In this document: positions 48,014-58,784 of the stretch, piece by piece | How positions within the stretch are numbered: the first letter of the stretch is position 1 | Layout: every line of letters begins with the position of its first letter | From: Endocalyx cinctus | Taxonomy: Eukaryota > Ascomycota > Sordariomycetes > Amphisphaeriales > Apiosporaceae | Assembly: GCA_001600455.1 (NCBI GenBank) | Contig: BCKC01000008.1 | Coordinates: 1,275,345-1,339,344, forward strand | Direction: 5' to 3' | DNA: 64,000 bases | The notes under the pieces: generated by a model | Told to the model about the DNA's origin: nothing | What the model saw: the letters and a program-made list of their open reading frames with translations, nothing else | The model's database searches: none | Program-made: the position numbers and the translations under genes

Positions 48014-49753
48014 ATGCTCACCATGACGAGGTTACCGCCTGACTCGTTCCTCCCCACGGGAGCTATGCTCGAGTCAAATCAACGTTCAATGCCGAACTAC
48101 CTTCAGGCAGCTAGCCTCAACCCATCCTCTACAATATCACCGTTATCTCTACCACATTCTATCCATCATTCGTCTTACCTCGACGCCTCACTTCGTTCTA
48201 CTTCGTCTCCTCCGAATTATCGCCAGTCAACATCATATTCCTCTGCCTCGTTATCCCATCGATATCTCTCGCCCGAGAAGGAACTTTCGGCAGCCCAGAC
48301 CCGTCGCACTGCCAGTCGTTCACCCACGAGATTTCGAATAAGTTCAGGTATAACATCACCCTCCGCGCCTTCGAGCAACTCGAACACCAGCGCACCTCCG
48401 GACAACGCGAGCCTCCAATCCGCCATCGCTCTTCTGCAACGCAAGGAAGAGCATAACCGAAAACTCTTGGAGAACTGGCAGACCGAAAGAGCCGTCTTAG
48501 AGGCGAGTCGAGAGAGAGCTGAAGCGATTTACAGCGAAGAGAGGGAAATGATGGATGAAGAACGCCTTTTTTGGCAGGAGGAAAAGGCCGCTCTGGAGGC
48601 CGAAGTCAATGAATGGAAGCGAAGAGCGGAGACGGCCGAGGCCGAGAGGGACCGATTGAACAGCATATTGGCAGGTCATCAACAACATACTGATCAAATC
48701 AGATCAAACGATGACGGTTCTGTCAACATACCTCCGGTAGCTGTGCGTGGGGGGAGTTCAGGTAGTCCCGGAGCTGATCCCGCAGCTACTGTCAAATTCC
48801 AAAGCTCGCCAGGTAGCGGCTCCCCGAGCGGCGTACCGCATAGTCTCGCTCACGGCATGACCATGCCAGAATCGAAGCCGTTTGTGCCGCTAGATCCTCG
48901 AATGCAGGTTGTATCCCCCGGTACCCAATCACCTACCGAAAAACAAGAGCCAATTCCCTCGATCGATATTTATGAGATTATTCCCGAACTCGAGGGTGTC
49001 AGACTCAAGGTCCCGGCCATTCAAAAGTCTACCTTCACGGATGGCTCGTCGTCGCCGACGGGAATCGGGTCGAACAAGGCGTCACCGACTGCATCTGAGA
49101 ATGGTTCTCCTCGCTCTCGATCGAAAACGTCACCAGCCGAGTTGACCAAAGAAGCGCTTAAGGCTCCCGAGGATCATCGGCTCACTCTTCATGCCGGGCA
49201 TACTCCCAACCATTCCATGTCTTTCTCTCGACTCGAGACCATGGTAACTACCAAAGCGGCGAACACTGCCGATAGCTCTGGCACTTCCACGCCTAAAGTC
49301 CAAGAAAGGCAGGAACATTCCGACGACCAAGGTCTTTCGGATGTGCCTCAGATCGCAGATGTTCCCGTTGACAGTATCGTAGAGGCACAGGAGCACCGAA
49401 AAGACTCGGGCATAGGAACCGAGATGCAGGAAGCCTTACTGGAGCCCAGCGACGAAGACCCTCCTTTGAAAGGCCCGCTGCATCTCAAGAACCGCCCCGC
49501 GGCAGACGAGCTTTTCCTGAGGAAGCTTTCTGATAAGCTTGAGGTGGTCAAGGCCAATGACATTAGTCCCTCAGTCCTTGAACACGAGCAGAATCCTATC
49601 GGCGAGGAGCCTCTAAACCAAGAGCCGAACGCGGAGACGGCGGGTACTCAAGCTGCGGAGGACGACCCACCCAAGCCCGAGGAGCCTGAAGTGCCTTTGA
49701 AATTTAAGCAATCGACTAATTTCGGGCTTCCGTTCGGGCAACTTAAACGTTGA
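48014..49753 (+). CDS. Uncharacterised disordered protein with central coiled coil
   Basis: A single exon of 579 residues. The first ATG is at 48014; a second at 48023 has the better context (CACCATGAC) and would shorten the protein by three residues. Residues 1-130 are Ser/Pro/Thr-rich. Residues 131-221 form a charged heptad-like segment rich in Glu, Arg, Ala and Leu, a clear coiled coil probably mediating self-association. The remainder is Ser/Pro/Glu-rich and disordered. Near residues 490-517 a GPLHLKNRPAADELFLRKL block looks structured and may be the conserved part, in line with other Pezizomycotina proteins of unknown function (recollection, not verified). The end, STNFGLPFGQLKR, is also non-repetitive. 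No catalytic motif, membrane segment or signal peptide is seen. Confidence 0.8.
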   Translation: MLTMTRLPPDSFLPTGAMLESNQRSMPNYLQAASLNPSSTISPLSLPHSIHHSSYLDASLRSTSSPPNYRQSTSYSSASLSHRYLSPEKELSAAQTRRTASRSPTRFRISSGITSPSAPSSNSNTSAPPDNASLQSAIALLQRKEEHNRKLLENWQTERAVLEASRERAEAIYSEEREMMDEERLFWQEEKAALEAEVNEWKRRAETAEAERDRLNSILAGHQQHTDQIRSNDDGSVNIPPVAVRGGSSGSPGADPAATVKFQSSPGSGSPSGVPHSLAHGMTMPESKPFVPLDPRMQVVSPGTQSPTEKQEPIPSIDIYEIIPELEGVRLKVPAIQKSTFTDGSSSPTGIGSNKASPTASENGSPRSRSKTSPAELTKEALKAPEDHRLTLHAGHTPNHSMSFSRLETMVTTKAANTADSSGTSTPKVQERQEHSDDQGLSDVPQIADVPVDSIVEAQEHRKDSGIGTEMQEALLEPSDEDPPLKGPLHLKNRPAADELFLRKLSDKLEVVKANDISPSVLEHEQNPIGEEPLNQEPNAETAGTQAAEDDPPKPEEPEVPLKFKQSTNFGLPFGQLKR

Positions 49754-52700
49754 TTCAATCTCGGGGCTGCCGGAAGCCGAGACCGTCCTAACACGACTGT
49801 GAATACATACACCGACCTCTATACCTAGCATGGTATTTTTCTTTTGTCATTCTATTCTTATCTCTACCACTCCCATCCTTACTCTTCGCTTGCTAGCTAC
49901 GAGAGGACGCGGTGGTGGCTTTCACTTGATTTGGCTAAAAATATGGGCTTATGAACGTTTTCTTCTGTCGGCTATCTTCGTTATTGCACTGCTTGCTTTG
50001 TATACCCCCTTTTGTTACAATTCGGAAAGAAAAATATTGTTGAGATGATTAATGTAGAGGTGTTAAGGGTTTCAGTTCGGGATAAAAATACATTACCAGC
50101 ATGGGTTCGGCGCGTTTGAGGCAAAAGGTCTCCTCATCCCGAAGCGATAGACCTTTCATTACTTCTTTTTTATGTTATTATTTCGGTTTCAGCGACGCAT
50201 GGATTAAATTGGACCGGGATGAGAATGGGAAGAACACCGGAGAGCGGCACACGCCCAAGAAGATGAACTTTTTTCTTTTCTTTTTCTCTCTTACAGTTGA
50301 TTTCGTAGAGACACTCACTGCGAGTGATATCCGGTGAAGGACAGAAAAAAAGAAGAAAAAGATGTGAGGGCAAAAAAATTGCACATAATATCATTACATT
50401 TTGTACATTTCAGACATCGACGGTCTATTTGACCTACTTCAAATGCTTCAGGTATCTTATGAGTGGAAGCAAGTATGGTCAGGGGTAGATAGATGGATAG
50501 CTGTATATCCTAGCGGAGCTCGATTTCTGATATCAAGCGAATCGAACCCCATGAATAGCGATTGATGACAGTATCTTCACTTTTCGTACTATCAATCAAT
50601 GTAACCTAAATATTCATATCATTACCCGTTGCTACTTTACATATACCCACTCTGGCTGGCTTTGTGCTTCTTTTTTCTTAAAGTGATCATGAGTAAGCTC
50701 GGCGACAAGAAAGCAGATTAGTATGATAGAGCTCGACGGCCATCCTTACCAAAGATGTGAAGAATTTTCTGTTTCTAAACCGCCAGTGGAAGAGGACAAA
50801 AAGGAAGATGCGGGACGCCTGGTTAAACTCGAGGTACAGTATATCTCCTCGCGAATGTCTATGCTAGTGGTAAGTGTTCTTCGATAACCTCATAGTAGCG
50901 TTACTAGGTTAATAATGATCCTGAACGTGAAGGTGTTTATCGTCTGACTGTTGAAATAGACGGGGACTAAGGTAGGTAGGTAACTGGTAGTAATTGCGAA
51001 TATTCGAGGCTGTAACTTGGTATTTCTGCCTGCCAGCCTGCCTCTTCTTCCCTCCCTTTTTTCTATCCTCTTGTGTTATATTGTGTACTTGTCGCAATAT
51101 CATGCACCGTGATTAACTAATATCGAGACAGGTAATCGGATACACATAGGTGTTAACGGGCGAAGAAGAGAGACGAGTGGGATTGAAGAGTATGGGATAA
51201 TTTGTCTAACATGTTAATATTCGATACGCCATGTTGAGAGAAAGATCAAGGAAGAACGCTCTGCACGAAGTAGTAGTAGTAAGCGAGTTCCGTCTTAATA
51301 AGGCAGGCAGGTGATGAGCCAGGATTTTCGAAGCTGCGTGGTTTAAGGAGGTATATATGTTATCTCATTTTGATCCGATCTAATTCTAAAATCCATTGAT
51401 TTTGAGAATCATTCGCAGTCAAGATCGCTTGCTCTTAATACCTAGGATGAGCTCCTGATTACCTCTCCACATCGACTCGGTCAGTCTAGGATATCTAAGT
51501 CGGTCTTGAAGGTAAGGTCGGTTCACTCATTTATATATAAAATGAAAAGAAGAACCTAGATACATTTGTAGCTGGAGTGGGATATATACCCATAACATCC
51601 AGTCGTTTGGTACGTTATGGACTCACACCGACGTCAGGCTCACACCGTGCACGGAAATTATAGAGTGAGCGGTGTATATGAATGATGCATAGTTGTTTAT
51701 TCTCTTAATACTATTTAATAACGTTAAGGCATCTCGGTAATCTATATATCACTATCTCGTCACAGATGGTTTGCTTATTATTGCAGTATTATTATTCTTG
51801 GATCCAGTACATCGTCGGTTATTTAGTCTCTTTAGCATATAGTATCTATTTCACGAGTTACGGGAAAATATCAAGATATCGAATGAACGACTATCCATAA
51901 CGTTGATATCAAGTGAACTCTATGTCCAATTAGAAAAGAAGTACGAGAAACTCGAAGGGGTGAGATAACCGGATTATGTTATCCCCCTTTCACCCGCTTG
52001 CGCGCGAAAGAGCAAGATACTCGAGAATCACGACAAACTTTTCCTCTTCTCTATCTGAGAAAGCTTTCGTGAGTACATTCCCTTGTGAATATGTGCATCA
52101 GCGCATCAGATCGGTTAAGGCGGCTATTGAAAGCTAAGGGAGGATAACTGCAGAATTACTCGAGACAGATTGGGAAAATTTTAATAAGACGCACGTCTGC
52201 TAAAGCAAGATAGCTGATAAGCGTAGGCATGATCATGTACTGTACTTGGCGGTTGAAGAGGGGGAAAAATAGTTACCATGAATATCAGGAATAAATTCCA
52301 GGAGAAAGAACCGGGAGACGAAGATTTGTAGGACAAATCAGAATCTGGTGGAAAAAAGGGGGGATATTTCACTGCATGATGCTAGTGAAATAGACAGCCC
52401 ACACGACCCAGCTATCCTTTCCGACGTCCCGGATCAGGAGTAGATGAAGTTCATCTATTCTTCCTGGTCTCTGATGAATCCAGACCCATGCGTGTAATAA
52501 AATATTCTGTTCGAAATATCATGTCGGTGTTTTTTGTAGTAATGATCGCCAATAGGCAAGAACCCATATCGTGGACTCATTTTGCTATGCTTCTATATTT
52601 CTAGACCGGGTGAACACTTGTGTTTCTTCGCTTTTGCTTATTTCTTGTTTCTCCTTTATTCGTTTAAAAACTTGAAAAAAAAAAAAAAAAAAAAAAACAC

Positions 52701-54426
52701 ATATATTCAAACCAATAAATTGGGTGACGAATTTCTCACACCCCTCATAGTAGTAGGGTGGTTTAATTGAAGGGGAAGAAAAGGACAAAATGCAATTTAT
52801 GAAATCCATAGTGATAAGATGAGAAACCGGCGGGAATTGGCTGTTGAGCAAAACAACCGGCGAGATGAAGTTATATGAAGTTTTCAGTCATCCCGATATT
52901 GACCCTCGTCCACAGGCTAAAGAGGCTCAAATTGCGCTCGTAAGTTTTTGTGGGACCGCCACCGCGAACGTGCGAGGGGAGCGAGAGCCAATCACGAGTT
53001 GCGAAGACGGCTGGATGTAACCGGATTGGACCGCATTTGGGGGTTTTCTTGTTCTCTCTCTTCTTTTTTTCCAGAAAGGATCCTTGGCACGTCGGGCTTC
53101 TTGGGATTTTCCATTCCCTTCGCGCATGTTGGCACGAAAACCATTTCGAGTGTTACCAAAGGCCCGAACCCGTAGGCTAGAACCTATCGAACCGGACTTG
53201 CCAGACTAGAACTCGAGAGCCTGCTCGATCAAGTAAAAAAGAACAAGCAAAATATCCAATATCTCGGACTTATTTCAACCTCCCTTTAAGACCACACCCC
53301 TGATCCAGTAGTAACACCATCGGAAACCCAGCACGGAAGAGTCTTGATGAGGAAGGTAGATAAACTTGTTAAAGTGTCGAGAACTACGTATCGTAAGCCT
53401 CGACTCACGGCTAGATCCTCCTCCAACTCCTAAGCCTTCCTCCGTGACCCGGATGTGTGTGATGCCACATGCGAGGAATGATGGAACATCACGGTAACAT
53501 CATCTGAGACAACATGGTCGGCGAGACCGTTGACAGGGAATAGAATCAGGAGATGGATCGGAGGGATTATTCCCATCTAGACTTTGAAGAAGAATAGACA
53601 TAGGGTCTTTTTTTCTCATGGGGTCTGGAAGATTAGACACGCGGTAGTGAGCCGACTAAATCATGGCGTGGTGATGATAATGATTATGACGATAATCATA
53701 ATAATAATCTACATATATGTATGCTTGACTGTGTGTTATGCTACTTTCCTGTGGCCAAAATCATGACATACGATACCGATAAGATGATAATGTATACGAC
53801 TTCGGTTCTGAATAATCTAAGTTAGAGTTTAATATCGAGAGGTAAGGTTATCTAAAAATAGTTGAGAAACGGAAAACAAGACAAAAAAAAATGGGAAGGG
53901 GTAGCTGGCTTAATGCAATCTATCGTGCAGCGTTTTGATATCCGGAGCTGCGGCCTGGCCTGGATATATTAATTATGCCGTACTATAAATCTGCAGATTA
54001 TGAGCTAACAATAGAACTCGCTAATCATATTCGGGCACAATTGATGGATGGGTGGCAGAGGAAACGAGGGTAGCGAGGTAGAAATAAAGTAGGGTAGTTC
54101 ATTTGGAGCATCGCGACGCGACGCAAGAAAAAAAAATAAGCAAAAAGAACATGACTTCTTCTGGCCAGACATTAAATTATCCAGTGAGCTTGAAGTCTGC
54201 CCAGGAACACGAGATAAGGACCGCGATGAGCTTATAACAGGAAGTGTATATATATATGCCAGACATCCCGTAACTTAAGATCATCATTATCATCAGAATC
54301 AGCATCAATATCATCACTCAGAGTCCTCGTCGATCAAACCAAACTCACAGCAAATCATATTAACCAACTTGTCGATCGACATCCTCAAACGTCATCTCTC
54401 ATTCAAACCACAAGACTTCGAGCAAA
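49754..54426. other. Intergenic interval of about 4.7 kb
   Basis: No supported gene. It contains a possible imperfect hairpin at 51958-52002 (GGGTG / GATAAC pairing with GTTATC / CACCC), an A-run at 52676-52696, and a GAT/AAT-rich microsatellite at about 53674-53715. The last 200 bp hold a TATA-like element and the leader of the small secreted protein gene. Confidence 0.45.
54247..54257 (+). promoter_or_regulatory. TATA-like element of the small secreted protein gene
   Basis: Eleven alternating T/A bases lie 170-180 bp before the start codon at 54427, followed by a CA/TCA-rich leader. Spacing is compatible with a transcription start near 54280, but this is not proven by sequence. Confidence 0.35.
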
Positions 54427-55094
54427 ATGAAGTTCTTCGTAGCTAGCTTCCTCGCAGCACTTGCAGGGTAAGTTTCCCCGTCTTCTTCTTTTCACGAACA
54501 CTCAAAAGAAGCTTACGAACTTTCCTAGGATCACCGTATCCGCTTCGGCCGACGTACCCCTAGAAGCGGCCGCTACCGCGGTCGAGGCCGGAGCCGAAGT
54601 CGTCTCGGAGACGGACTTCTGGCCGCCCTGGCCCCCTCGCCCGACCACGACGGCGGCGCCGACCACGACCTCGACGACGAGTTCGGACTCCTTCATCATC
54701 ACCATCACCACCCTACCCAAGCCGCCGCCGCCGCCGCCGACGTCGTTGGCTTGCCCCACGGTAACGCACGTGACGCGTCCGAGCGAGTGCGAGCCCATCC
54801 GCTGCCCGATACCGGGCTGTACTTACGACCAGAACATGTTTGTCCCTGTAAGTAACTTGATTTTTTTGTTATCGAATACTATTCACGAGCGCTGCCCAAG
54901 GAAGAAGATATGGTTTACTGACGTGGTATGTTTTCAACTTCTAGTGCGGTTGCAAGATTCAGACTCTTCTCTCCATCGACGGATGTCAAACCGCTTGCCC
55001 TACCGGCTGTTTGACCAAGACGTCTACTCTTACCGGTCTCTGCGCTGAGGCGACTGAGGCGCCCGAGGCGGCCGTGGTTGACGCGAGCTCGTGA
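54427..55094 (+). CDS. Small secreted cysteine-rich protein (effector-like)
   Basis: Three exons, 54427-54467, 54529-54847 and 54945-55094, give 169 residues. The introns are 61 and 97 nt, both with GTAAGT donors and CTAG acceptors, and all phases agree. The N-terminus MKFFVASFLAALAG is a typical signal peptide, split by intron 1, with likely cleavage near residues 19-21 (VSASA). The mature protein begins with an Ala/Glu/Val segment, then a WPPWPPRP motif, a Thr-rich stretch likely to be O-glycosylated, and a run of six prolines. The C-terminal 75 residues carry all ten cysteines, an even number compatible with five disulfides, including CGC, DGC, TAC, TGC and GLC. The tail is Ala/Glu-rich. 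I recognise no named fold. Size, secretion and cysteine content fit a secreted effector or wall-associated protein, but that is inference. Confidence 0.82.
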
Positions 55095-56080
55095 AGTTTG
55101 TGATATATATATATATACCTTGACGTGTATGAGAATGAGAAGGGTGTCGTTATTATTTTTTAGTACCGTTAGACCCGGTAATTGGTTCCCCGAGTCTAAA
55201 GAGAGAAATGAAAATAAGGCAAGGAAAATAAGAGGGATTTCCTCCAATGTTTTATTTCTTCTTCTCTTTTTGTTTATTGTAATGTCTTTTTGTTCTTAAC
55301 TATCTTCTCATATTATAGTACCTTTTTTATTTTTTTTTCTCCAACAGATAAAAAATAAAAAAGAGTATGAAAATCAATGGTGGATTCGATTGTCATTCAA
55401 ACTTGATCTTCATCTATTCATTTTATATATCGTGAAGCAATATCGAGTAAGTAAGTACACGTGTCTGAAAATCGTGATGAACGACGACGTAATGTATCTC
55501 AACTAGGTTTACTTAAGTACTCAAGTACGGAGTACTTAAAGTAAGTAACGCTTGGGGTTGTAAAGTATCCCAAATTTCAGTTACCTAGACAAGGGCGGGT
55601 GACGGAGCTCTCCGCCAATTTTTAGCGCTGTGAATGGTTCTGGTTACGGAGTATTCAAGGTGAATCAGAGTGTCTACCGCTACTCTCACCGACCAAGAGA
55701 AGACCCCCCCCCCCTTTTCTTTGCTTTTGACAACTTACTCAATTAATATTTAATCCTCGTATTTCATGATTTAACCTTTTCTTCACCTAAAGTGTTTAAT
55801 AATAAGTGTTGCTTGTACTATTTCTCACCTTTTCACCTTATTTCCACCTTCACTAGCTATATAACTAGAATATAAGTCTTCGCTAATCAAGCATTTCTTA
55901 CCACCTAATATCAATCGAGATCGTTACCTCTCTGTAGCTCCATCACCGTTATAATTTTAAGCTGTACTCTTACTCCGTACAGATAAACAGTTAATTATTG
56001 CGTAAGGTTAGACGAACCTCTCTCTTGGCAGGACGAGGAACTACTGCTACCAACACTCGCCACTCCTACCACCGACATCA
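55095..56080 (+). promoter_or_regulatory. Upstream region of ISN1 with three TACGGAGTA motifs
   Basis: No gene lies here. The motif TACGGAGTA occurs at 55526-55534 and 55645-55653, and in reverse (TACTCCGTA) at 55971-55979, about 100 bp before the ISN1 start. The first copy sits in a palindrome-rich stretch with AAGTACTCAAGTAC. A short C-run precedes a pyrimidine-rich leader. Confidence 0.45.
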
Positions 56081-57774
56081 TGACAACTAGATACAGGGTA
56101 GAATGTAAGTTTTAAAAGAAATAATCTGATAAATAAGTAATATATAAGTTTTCAGATAGAAAAAGATACTAATCATTTCTACTTTAGATGCCTTGAAAAC
56201 TCACAGAAGAGACCAATTTATAGGTTAGGAGATCCATGACATGACTTGATGTCTTCCACCCCACACTCCACCTCCCATACCCACTTTTTTCTTTTGCTTA
56301 GATCTAACGTGACGCATATACAGAATGGATCAAAGGACTCCTTGCCGTGCCCTTCGTTCTCTACTCGCAACCGACGGGGGTGTTTTCTCCCGAGACCGAC
56401 GACGGCGTCGGCGTCGTCGTAGCGATGGAAGACGGCCCCTCCTCGCTCTCGCCCGCGGACCACGGCGGACGTCCGCACCAGCAGCAGCAACAACAACAGC
56501 TGGTCCTGCGGCCGTCGGAGGAGGCCCACAGGCGGTACGCCGAGATCATGCGGGACGTCGAGGTGATGCTGGACGACCATATAGCGCAGCACCTGCGGTT
56601 CCTGCACCACCCCAAGCCCCACCGGATACCGCCCTCGAAGCTGAAGCTGCTCGTCCCGAGCATCGGCAACTTCTTCACCCGCTTACCGCTCGAGGCCGCG
56701 TTCAAGTACCAGGATCGTAAGCGCTTCATCTCGTCGAGGCGCTTCGTCTCGCCTTCCTTTAACGACGTTCGGCTCATACTCAACACGGCCCAGCTCATGG
56801 CCGTCACCAGCGGTATCCCTGGAGTTTTATCGTCCGCGTCGTCTGGAGGAGGCGGTGGTGGAGGTGGTGGAAGCGGAGGTGGAAACGGAAGCGGTCTTCG
56901 ACTGGCCACCTTCGACGGAGACGTGACCCTGTACGAAGACGGGCAGAGCCTCGAGCCCGACAGCCCCGTGGTGCCGCGCATGCTCGACCTGCTGCGCAAG
57001 AACGTGCGCATCGGCATCGTCACGGCCGCCGGGTACACGACGTCGGAGCGGTACTACGCGCGGCTCCACGGCCTCCTCGACGCCGTCGCCCGCTCCGACG
57101 CGCTCTCGCCCCAACAACGGCAGAACCTCGTCGTCATGGGCGGCGAGGCCAACTACCTGTTCGAGTTCGACCCGACCTCGCCTTTCTTGCTCCACCCCGT
57201 GCCCCGCGATCGCTGGCTCACGGCCGAGATGGCGTCCTGGTCCGAGTCGGCCATCGCCTCCCTCTTGGACGTCGCCGAGGCCGCCCTCCGCGGCTGCGTC
57301 AAGTCCTTGTCCCTGCCGGCGACGCTCATGCGCAAGGATCGCGCCGTCGGCGTCATCCCCAAGGACCCTTCGATACGCATCCCGCGCGAGAGCCTCGAGG
57401 AGACCGTCCTGGTCGTGCAAAAGATCCTCGAGCTCAGCGTCGCCAGCAGTAACGGTCACGGTCACGGTTACGGCAATAACCGTAACCAGATGATCCCTTT
57501 TTGCGCTTTCAACGGCGGCAGGGACGTCTTCGTAGATATAGGCGATAAGTCGTGGGGCGTTTCCGTCTGTCAGCAATGGTTCGGCGCTTCCGATAACGAG
57601 GGCGGTCCGATAAGGGGCGACCAGACCCTCCACGTGGGGGACCAGTTCCTCAGCGCCGGAAGTAATGACTTCAAGGCTAGGAGTGTGGGTACTACCGCCT
57701 GGATCGCTAGTCCGACCGAGACGGTTGAATTGTTGGATGAATTGGCCGATTTTATGGGAAAGAAGATGAGTTAA
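56081..57774 (+). CDS. ISN1: IMP-specific 5'-nucleotidase
   Basis: Three exons, 56081-56105, 56188-56223 and 56324-57774, give 503 residues. Exons 1 and 2 are tiny (25 and 36 nt), but the joined start MTTRYRVEYALKTHRRD then FIEWIKGLLAVPFVL is characteristic of the ISN1 family, and the splice phases agree (introns 82 and 100 nt). The enzyme is a HAD-fold phosphatase that converts inosine monophosphate to inosine and takes part in purine and NAD precursor turnover in the cytosol. The catalytic DxDxT is FDGDVTLY with Asp218 (nucleophile), Asp220 and Thr222. Later motifs include IGIVTAAGYT, VMGGEANYLFEF, FNGGRDVFVDIGDKSWG and LHVGDQFLSAGSND, the last two forming the acidic metal-binding end of the site. 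Two low-complexity insertions stand out: HQQQQQQQ near residue 72 and a glycine run near 195. A third, GHGHGYGNN, lies near 425. The gene is convergent with the importin gene. Confidence 0.95.
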
Positions 57775-57926
57775 TCTTAAGACGGTCAATCGTAAAAGAA
57801 AAAGTATTGTTATTATTATCGTTTTTTTTTTTTTTTAAATTAGCCAGGGGGGGGGAAGATAGGTTGTGCCAAGGCAAATAAAATAAATAAGATAAGTCAT
57901 ATCTATAGACACCAAATAATTGTTCA

Positions 57927-57961
<35 letters not shown>

Positions 57962-58784
57962 TTGCTATAATTAATACTGCTATAAGCTAAAGGTTATATG
58001 CACTGTTAATTTATAAGGCCTGTACCCATTGGCCCTGCTATAATTTGTCAACTTGCCATAGTTTTTATACGTAGTACAGACAGGAATCACCGACAACATG
58101 CTCACCGATGAATAATATTTTTTCAAGTACATATATAAGGGGGGAATATGTTTTGTTTGTTTTATTTATTTTTTTTGCTTTATAGTGGTGTTCAATCGAG
58201 ATGTTTGCACGGTCTAAGATCTTCTCTCCTCTTTCCAGTGTCGTGATAATGATAAAATGGTCTTCGCCTCTTCAACGCCGACCCAGCAGCATCCCATATC
58301 TTTTTTTGAGACTCCCCTGTCTCATCGCTTCATGAAGAACAATGCTACACCTTCATTATAAGTCCCGTAGTTGATTTTCTTTCATTTTTTCCTTTTCTTA
58401 GTTTTTTTCTTTCATCTTATTCTTCTTCTTTGAGACGGGATATCATTACTCAATACTCTTTTCTCATGTCTCCAAACCGATACGTTTTCGAGGACGATAT
58501 CCTCTTTAACAAGCGTAAATATAACCACAACCTCATCTAACCGACGAAGCAAAGAAAGGCGTTATTTCTCGAAAACAGATATTTCTCTCCACCAGTTCAT
58601 AGTGCTAACTCTTTCAATGCGAGCGCCTTCATCCTAGGTACTACCGATACCATCCGTTGGCGCTCTTCTTTTCTGATATGGTCAATGCGGAGCTAGAAAC
58701 TCGATGCATTTATTCGATCACTTCTCACACCTGACAGAATCATCGGTGTGGCTTCAAACTCAACTTTTTTCTCATCGAGTACTT
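57775..58784. other. Convergent 3' intergenic region
   Basis: About 1 kb between the stop codons of ISN1 and the importin gene, with no supported gene. It holds T-runs, a short G-run and an ACT/ACC microsatellite at 57928-57961. Confidence 0.5.
57928..57961. repeat. ACT/ACC trinucleotide microsatellite
   Basis: Eleven or so ACT/ACC triplets lie in tandem about 150 bp past the ISN1 stop. Confidence 0.75.

Noticed and set aside
56361..57789. Antisense frames of 225 and 320 codons over ISN1
   Set aside because: GC-rich coding sequence suppresses stops on the opposite strand; the sense frame has all ISN1 motifs and the antisense frames show none.
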